Shown here piece by piece: positions 59,834 to 64,000 of a stretch of 64,000 bases of DNA. The DNA comes from Alcaligenes faecalis (GTDB lineage Bacteria > Pseudomonadota > Gammaproteobacteria > Burkholderiales > Burkholderiaceae_B), in contig NZ_CP031747.1 of the NCBI RefSeq assembly GCF_005311025.1, positions 3,077,634 through 3,141,633 of the forward strand, written 5' to 3'. The translations under genes and the position numbers were made by a program. The notes under the pieces are model-generated. The model was not told where the DNA came from, did no database searches, and saw only the letters and a program-made list of their open reading frames with translations. Each line of letters starts with the position of its first letter. Within the stretch, counting starts at the first letter, position 1.

Positions 59834-59929
59834 AGTCTCTAAGTCTCTAAGTCTCTAAGTCTCTAAGTCTCTAAGTCTCTAAGTCTCTAAGTCTCTAAGT
59901 CTCTAAGTCTCTAAGTCTCTAAGTCTCTA
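59834..59929. repeat. Octamer tandem array (AGTCTCTA)12
   Basis: Twelve perfect 8-bp units are bordered by degenerate units (AGTCTCCG before, AGTCTGCA after). The array is non-coding and has no spacers, so it is not a CRISPR. Confidence 0.96.
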
Positions 59930-60275
59930 AGTCTGCACCCATGAGAACACCAATCATCTCAACACATCCCCTCTAGTAGAAAAAACCCAGCTTTCTCTCA
60001 CCGATAGAACGTCCTCTACACCGACACGCTCTCTCTATATAGAGGACAAAGACACACCTGCAGAAAGCAACTACAGAGACACAAGCTTACCCAAGGCAGG
60101 GCTACAAACACAGCTCCCCCTCCTATCTACTCTATATATAGAGATCCTCCCCTCCTTACGCCCCCAAGCAATAAGCTAATCCCCAATTCATTGTTATTTT
60201 CTGTAGCCACGTTCATTACCATTCCTTATGCACTTAATCCTCTAAGCAGGCCTCTGCTTACTCAAGAGAGTAATA

Positions 60276-61241
60276 ATGATCAAACCAATCCTCATCTCCT
60301 TGGCATTTGCATTCAGCGCGGTCCTGGCACCGACTGCTTCCGCAGAGCCAAGCACACCCGACACGGCAGCCAAACCAGCCGCCTTGATCTCGGCTGGCGA
60401 CCTGGCCACCAAGCTGGATCAAAACAATCTGCGCATTCTGGATATCCGCACAGACAAAGAATATGCAGCAGGCCACGTACCAGGTGCCGTCCACACTCCA
60501 TATGGAGCCTACCGCGGCCCGGCCGAAAACGCCGGTGCTCTGCGCTCCGAAGCCGAGCTGTCTGCCCTGTTCAGCAAAGCCGGCATTTCCAAGGACAGCT
60601 ACGTTGTCGTCACCTACGCGGGCGCCAACCCCACAGACTTCGGCGCAGCAGCACGCGTGTACTGGACACTAAAAGCTGGCGGCCTGACCCAGCTATCCAT
60701 TCTGGACGGCGGCCTGCAAGCCTGGGAAGCCGAAGGCAAAGCCCTGAGCAAAGACACCCCCACTGTCACCCCCACCGAATTCAGCTACCACTACAACAAA
60801 GACATGGTGGTCAGCACACAAGAAGTCGCTGACTACATCAAGAACGGCCAGGCTCCCGTCCTGCTGGACGCTCGCCCAACCGAATTCTTCAAAGGCGAAA
60901 AGCGCGTTGACGCCGCCGCCCGCTACGGCACCCTGCCCGGCGCACGCGAGCTGGACTTCAACAGCTTTTTCCGTAGCGACAAACCTGTCCTGAAAGACAC
61001 CGGAGAACTCGTCAAGATCGTCAAAGAACAAGGCCTGGACGACAAACCCACCGTTTCGTTCTGCAATACCGGGCACTGGGCTGCCACGAACTGGTTTGTC
61101 CTGTCCGAACTGGCCGGCAACCCTAACGTGAAGCTCTACCCCGAGTCCGTCGTGGAATGGAGCCGCAGCAACTTGCCTATGGATAACCAGCCCTCCCGTT
61201 TCGAAGTTCTGAAACTCGATGCCAAACGCGCCATTAACTAA
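60276..61241 (+). CDS. Periplasmic sulfurtransferase with two rhodanese domains
   Basis: The 321-residue protein has a signal peptide (ILISLAFAFSAVLAPTASA) and two rhodanese domains (about 35-150 and 165-310). The active loop in the second is SFCNTGHWAA, with the persulfide-forming Cys. The first domain has YAGANPTDF in that place and lacks the Cys, as in other tandem rhodaneses. It would transfer sulfur from thiosulfate or a similar donor in the periplasm. It is followed after 11 bp by the YeeE-type permease, which supports a thiosulfate uptake role. Confidence 0.92.
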   Translation: MIKPILISLAFAFSAVLAPTASAEPSTPDTAAKPAALISAGDLATKLDQNNLRILDIRTDKEYAAGHVPGAVHTPYGAYRGPAENAGALRSEAELSALFSKAGISKDSYVVVTYAGANPTDFGAAARVYWTLKAGGLTQLSILDGGLQAWEAEGKALSKDTPTVTPTEFSYHYNKDMVVSTQEVADYIKNGQAPVLLDARPTEFFKGEKRVDAAARYGTLPGARELDFNSFFRSDKPVLKDTGELVKIVKEQGLDDKPTVSFCNTGHWAATNWFVLSELAGNPNVKLYPESVVEWSRSNLPMDNQPSRFEVLKLDAKRAIN

Positions 61242-61252
61242 AGAAATCGATC

Positions 61253-62359
61253 ATGCTTTATCTGACTAGACTGGGCTTTATCCTGGCCAGCCTGGCCCTG
61301 ATTGTTGGGGTCGCTCTGGTAGGTGGACTGCGCCAAGGCCTGCTCGCCCTGTTGGGGATTGGCTTTGGTGCCGTACTGCAAGGAGCCCGTTTCGGTTTCA
61401 CGACCGGCTGGCGCAACTATATCGAGCGCCGTGACCCTCAAGGTATCTGGGCACAAATGCTCCTGCTGGTATTGGCCGCTGCCTTCACCCTACCCTTGAT
61501 CGCCGATAGTGGCGGTGAGCTGGTTGGCGCGATTGCCCCATTGACCATCAGCCTGGTATTGGGTGCCTTTCTGTTTGGCGCTGCCATGCAACTGGCCGAT
61601 GGCTGCGGTTCCGGCACTCTCTATAAAGCAGGCGCAGGCGCACCGATTTCCTTTGCGGTTCTGCCTACCTTTGCCATTGGTAGCTTTCTAGGCGCATCGC
61701 ACCAGCCCGGCTGGATTGCCCTGGGCGGCCTACCCGCTATCGACCTGACTGTGTCCTTGGGCTGGCCCACTGCCTTATTGATTACCGTACTAGGCTGCGC
61801 CGCCGTATCCTGGTTCGTCGGCCGAGGTGCACGTCGCCATCGGAAAGAGCAAAACAGCCCACCTGCCAAATGGGAAATGCGCTGGTGGATGGGCGCTTTG
61901 CTGCTGGCCGCGCTGTATGCCATTCACATGATCGTCGCAGGCCAACCCTGGGGCATCGTCTATGGTATTGGCTTGTGGGGCGCAAAAGTATTCTCGGCTC
62001 TGGGCTGGTCCCCAGTTGGCGACGCGTTCTGGGGCGTGGCTCCACATGCACAACGTCTGGCTGAACCCGTCCTGGCTGACGTTACTTCGGTCACCAACTT
62101 TGGTTTGATTTTGGGCGCCATGGCAGCCTCACGCTGGAATCATCCTGCCAATTTCAAATCCCCCAATGCCCGCACTTTGTGGGTAGGCGCAATTGCGGGC
62201 CTGGTGATGGGCTACAGTGCCCGTATGGCCTTCGGATGTAATGTGGGCGCATTCCTGGGAGGCATCGCCTCGGCCAGCATCCATGGCTGGGTCTGGTTTG
62301 CACTGGCCTTTGCCGGGTCCATCATAGGCGTGCGCATTCGTCGCCGCGTTAATCCTTGA
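61253..62359 (+). CDS. YeeE/YedE (TsuA-type) thiosulfate transporter
   Basis: The 368-residue membrane protein has about ten helices and two pseudo-repeats, each with a Cys signature, LADGCGSGTLYK (near residue 118) and MAFGCNVGAFLGG (near 325), as in TsuA. Those cysteines relay thiosulfate in the characterised homologue. The partner TsuB (TusA-like) is not seen nearby; the periplasmic rhodanese upstream may take its place or supply substrate. Confidence 0.9.
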   Translation: MLYLTRLGFILASLALIVGVALVGGLRQGLLALLGIGFGAVLQGARFGFTTGWRNYIERRDPQGIWAQMLLLVLAAAFTLPLIADSGGELVGAIAPLTISLVLGAFLFGAAMQLADGCGSGTLYKAGAGAPISFAVLPTFAIGSFLGASHQPGWIALGGLPAIDLTVSLGWPTALLITVLGCAAVSWFVGRGARRHRKEQNSPPAKWEMRWWMGALLLAALYAIHMIVAGQPWGIVYGIGLWGAKVFSALGWSPVGDAFWGVAPHAQRLAEPVLADVTSVTNFGLILGAMAASRWNHPANFKSPNARTLWVGAIAGLVMGYSARMAFGCNVGAFLGGIASASIHGWVWFALAFAGSIIGVRIRRRVNP

Positions 62360-62370
62360 GTCGTGCAAGC

Positions 62371-62535
62371 ATGAGCAAAACTACTTTCCGCCTTATTACC
62401 AGTACCTTCTGGCTGGTCGTTGTCTTGCTAGTTGTCATGGACAGCCTGCAAGACTATCCCTACCGCCCCGAGCCCGCCCCCATTGCCTGGGGTAGTGGAC
62501 AGGCCGCTAGCGGCGGCCACTGCTCGGGTCGATAA
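62371..62535 (+). CDS. Small single-pass membrane peptide, 54 residues
   Basis: The frame MSKTTFRLITSTFWLVVVLL... has one hydrophobic helix (about 13-23). The C-terminus is polar and Pro/Gly-rich and ends GGHCSGR. It begins 12 bp after the permease gene on the same strand and is followed by a strong terminator, so it is probably the last gene of the sulfur operon. No family is recognised. No strong ribosome site is seen (GCAAGC), so translation may be coupled. Confidence 0.6.
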   Translation: MSKTTFRLITSTFWLVVVLLVVMDSLQDYPYRPEPAPIAWGSGQAASGGHCSGR

Positions 62536-62560
62536 GCCGGGGCCTACCCGGCCTGTAACA

Positions 62561-62629
62561 CCCCTGATGGGAGAAAACCTGGCAGCCTTACTTGGCTGCA
62601 TCGGGTTTCACCATCAGGGGTTTTCTTTT
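62561..62629 (+). terminator. Long structured terminator of the sulfur operon
   Basis: CCCCTGATGG (62561-62570) pairs with CCATCAGGGG (62611-62620), followed by TTTTCTTTT. Inside, AAACC/GGGTTT and GGCAGCC/GGCTGC add nested stems, so the whole folds as one extended hairpin. Confidence 0.9.
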
Positions 62630-62765
62630 GGGTGAAGGAAAGCGCATCCGCTTGTAGTGACAAACCGACAGCCTGCATTGCCCGCCCCCACACAAGCGCC
62701 AGTGCACGACAAAGCAAGCACAGAGCCGTGCTAGCATCAATCAGATTTCCCAACCCTCTGTTGTC

Positions 62766-63746
62766 ATGCTGACCTTCCTTCGCACCACCTTTAGCCGCAG
62801 CCTGCGCATGTTTTATACCGTTGCGCGCATCATGCTCCCCATCATGATTGCGGTGCGTATTGCCGCGCAGTTGGGTCTGATCGAGCAAGTCGGTAAACTG
62901 ATAGGCCCGATCATGGCACTGGTTGGCCTGCCTGCCGAAGCCGGTATTGTCTGGGCAACCACTGCTCTGGCCGGTATTTACGCTGGCATAGGATCAATGG
63001 CGGCCTTGGGCGACAGCTTGAGTTTCAACGTGGCTCAAATCAGCGTCTTGGGCACCATGATGCTGTTTGCACACAATATGCCTATGGAACAGGCCATTGT
63101 GCGTCGGGCCGGAGCCAGCTTCTGGTTTACCGCCACGCTGCGGATTGTCTGCGCCCTGCTTTACGGTGGCCTGCTGGCCTGGGGTTTGAATAGCGCCGGG
63201 CTGTTACAGGAACCCGTATCCCTTGCCTGGCTTTATGGGCAATCCAATGCCACACAAGGCGGTTGGCAAGGCTGGGTAGACTGGTTGTGGGGAACGGCCA
63301 GCTCGCTATTCATGACTTGGCTGATTATTCTTGGCCTGCTCCTGATCCTGTCAGTCCTGGAGAAAATCGGCTTCACCCGATTGCTGACTCGACTCCTGCT
63401 TCCCTTGCTCCGCTTTTCAGGCTTGGAAGAACGAGTCGCCCCCACCACCACGATTGGCGTATTGCTGGGCTTGAGCTACGGCGGTGCCTTGATTATTGAT
63501 GAGTCCCGCCAGCAGAACTACAGTCCCAGAACACGCTTGCTGGCCTTGTCCTGGCTGTCATTGAGCCACTCCCTGATTGAAGACACCATTCTTATTCTGG
63601 CTCTGGGTGCCAACATCTGGGTGGCCCTGGTCGGCCGACTTGTTCTGACCTTGTTGATTATTGGCCTGATGGCCCGTCTGACATTACCAGGTAGCGCCCT
63701 GTACAGACGCTACCTTGCTTCTGCCTCGCACCCTCAGGATGCTTAG
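62766..63746 (+). CDS. Nucleoside-recognition (Gate) domain membrane protein
   Basis: The 326-residue polytopic protein has about eight helices and two Gate-like halves (GIYAGIGSMAALGDSLSFN and GVLLGLSYGGALIIDES). These domains occur in nucleoside transporters, SpmA/B and FeoB. Substrate unknown. It overlaps the 3' end of the convergent msrA by 4 bp. Confidence 0.82.
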   Translation: MLTFLRTTFSRSLRMFYTVARIMLPIMIAVRIAAQLGLIEQVGKLIGPIMALVGLPAEAGIVWATTALAGIYAGIGSMAALGDSLSFNVAQISVLGTMMLFAHNMPMEQAIVRRAGASFWFTATLRIVCALLYGGLLAWGLNSAGLLQEPVSLAWLYGQSNATQGGWQGWVDWLWGTASSLFMTWLIILGLLLILSVLEKIGFTRLLTRLLLPLLRFSGLEERVAPTTTIGVLLGLSYGGALIIDESRQQNYSPRTRLLALSWLSLSHSLIEDTILILALGANIWVALVGRLVLTLLIIGLMARLTLPGSALYRRYLASASHPQDA

Positions 63747-64000
63747 CTTTTGACCAGCAGATCCTGAAAACGCTGGTAGAACTTCTTGAGCTTGGGCGCA
63801 ATGACCATCTGGCAATAGGCTTGCTCGGGGTGCAATGCAAAATAATCGTGGTGATAATCCTCGGCCTCCCAGAAAGTGGAACTGTCGAGCACATGGGTCA
63901 CGATCGGTGCATCAAACTGCGATTTGATTTCTTCGATGACTTCAAAGGCCTGGCGGCGCTGTTCTTCATTTTGACAAAAAATTGCCGACGCATACTGTGG
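63743..64000 (-). CDS. msrA: Peptide methionine sulfoxide reductase A, C-terminal part (5' end outside window)
   Basis: The 85 codons in the window read PQYASAIFCQNEEQRRQAFE at the start, then APIVTHVLDSSTFWEAEDYHHDYFALHPEQAYCQMVIAPKLKKF in outline. This matches the MsrA C-terminal half (NEEQR, AEDYHxxY, Y-C-xxVIxPKLxK). MsrA reduces methionine-S-sulfoxide in proteins. The catalytic GCFW motif lies beyond the right edge. Confidence 0.93.
   Translation of the reverse strand, partial: PQYASAIFCQNEEQRRQAFEVIEEIKSQFDAPIVTHVLDSSTFWEAEDYHHDYFALHPEQAYCQMVIAPKLKKFYQRFQDLLVKS

Larger units (their letters stand above)
59174..60143. repeat. Six dispersed copies of a CTCTATATAGAG palindrome
   Basis: Copies lie at 59174-59187 (perfect TCTCTATATAGAGA), 59347-59360, 59675-59688, 59714-59725 (with one extra TA), 60032-60045 and 60130-60143 (extra TA). 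Copies 3 and 4 are extended by flanking CCC/GGG dyads. I saw no copy outside this interval. No ORF in the interval looks like a gene. Confidence 0.85.

Noticed and set aside
59834-59929. Possible CRISPR array
   Set aside because: 8-bp units without spacers and no cas genes in the window; it is a simple tandem repeat.
60191-60832. 213-residue ORF overlapping the rhodanese gene
   Set aside because: Different frame of a clear rhodanese gene with signal peptide; Arg/His-rich shadow.

Overview
The window looks like a chromosomal segment of a betaproteobacterium of the Alcaligenaceae, probably Alcaligenes or a close relative. The basis is the betaproteobacterial rRNA operon, the dusB-fis-purH-ruvC-ruvA order, the phasin gene, the bpt/aat pair and protein similarity recalled from that family. 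Species identity is inference. Gene density is high and most genes are ordinary housekeeping genes. The unusual parts are the left end (1-6.5 kb) and the non-coding stretch upstream of the rRNA operon (59.1-60.2 kb).

Left end. One minus-strand reading frame from 4099 through the left edge encodes a giant trimeric autotransporter adhesin with an ESPR signal, YadA-type head repeats and necks. Its start overlaps, as ATGA, the stop of an EAL-domain (c-di-GMP phosphodiesterase-type) gene. Upstream of this operon lie two 22-bp inverted, dyad-symmetric sites with the same central dinucleotide, and beyond them a divergent gene for a small serine recombinase of the DNA-invertase type. I propose that this is a phase-variation switch for the EAL/adhesin operon.

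6.6-17.2 kb: a complete type II secretion cluster. gspGHIJKLMNDEF is on the minus strand, mostly joined by ATGA overlaps, with gspC divergent. 17.2-22.1 kb: an HPP/CBS membrane protein, hpd, a TauE/SafE permease and aspA. 22.9-28.1 kb: a MarR regulator, a conserved unknown, a Nudix hydrolase, aat, bpt, pyrD, and a phasin facing them. 28.3-40.3 kb: an IclR regulator sharing an operator-like palindrome with the phasin gene, then a MoaB/CinA-like protein, an EI24 protein, a thioredoxin-like protein, a RhlE-type helicase, azlCD, a zinc-finger protein, a YheT-type hydrolase, an M48/TPR protease, a CtaG-like protein and a UbiH-family monooxygenase. 40.4-51.7 kb: dusB-fis-purH-ruvC-ruvA, a PLP dehydratase, ruvB, pyrC, a SWIB-domain protein and a photolyase.

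52.8-58.95 kb: one rRNA operon on the minus strand (16S, tRNA-Ile, tRNA-Ala, 23S, 5S, terminator) with three tandem promoter-like sequences and boxA elements. It is bordered on one side by a (GCA)17(GAA)11 microsatellite. On the other is about 1 kb of non-coding DNA holding tetranucleotide repeats, a 12-copy octamer array, a 227-bp palindromic element and six copies of a palindrome around CTCTATATAGAG.

60.3-64 kb: a periplasmic two-domain rhodanese, a YeeE/TsuA-type thiosulfate permease and a 54-residue membrane peptide form a sulfur operon with a strong terminator. A nucleoside-recognition membrane protein and the 3' part of msrA follow.
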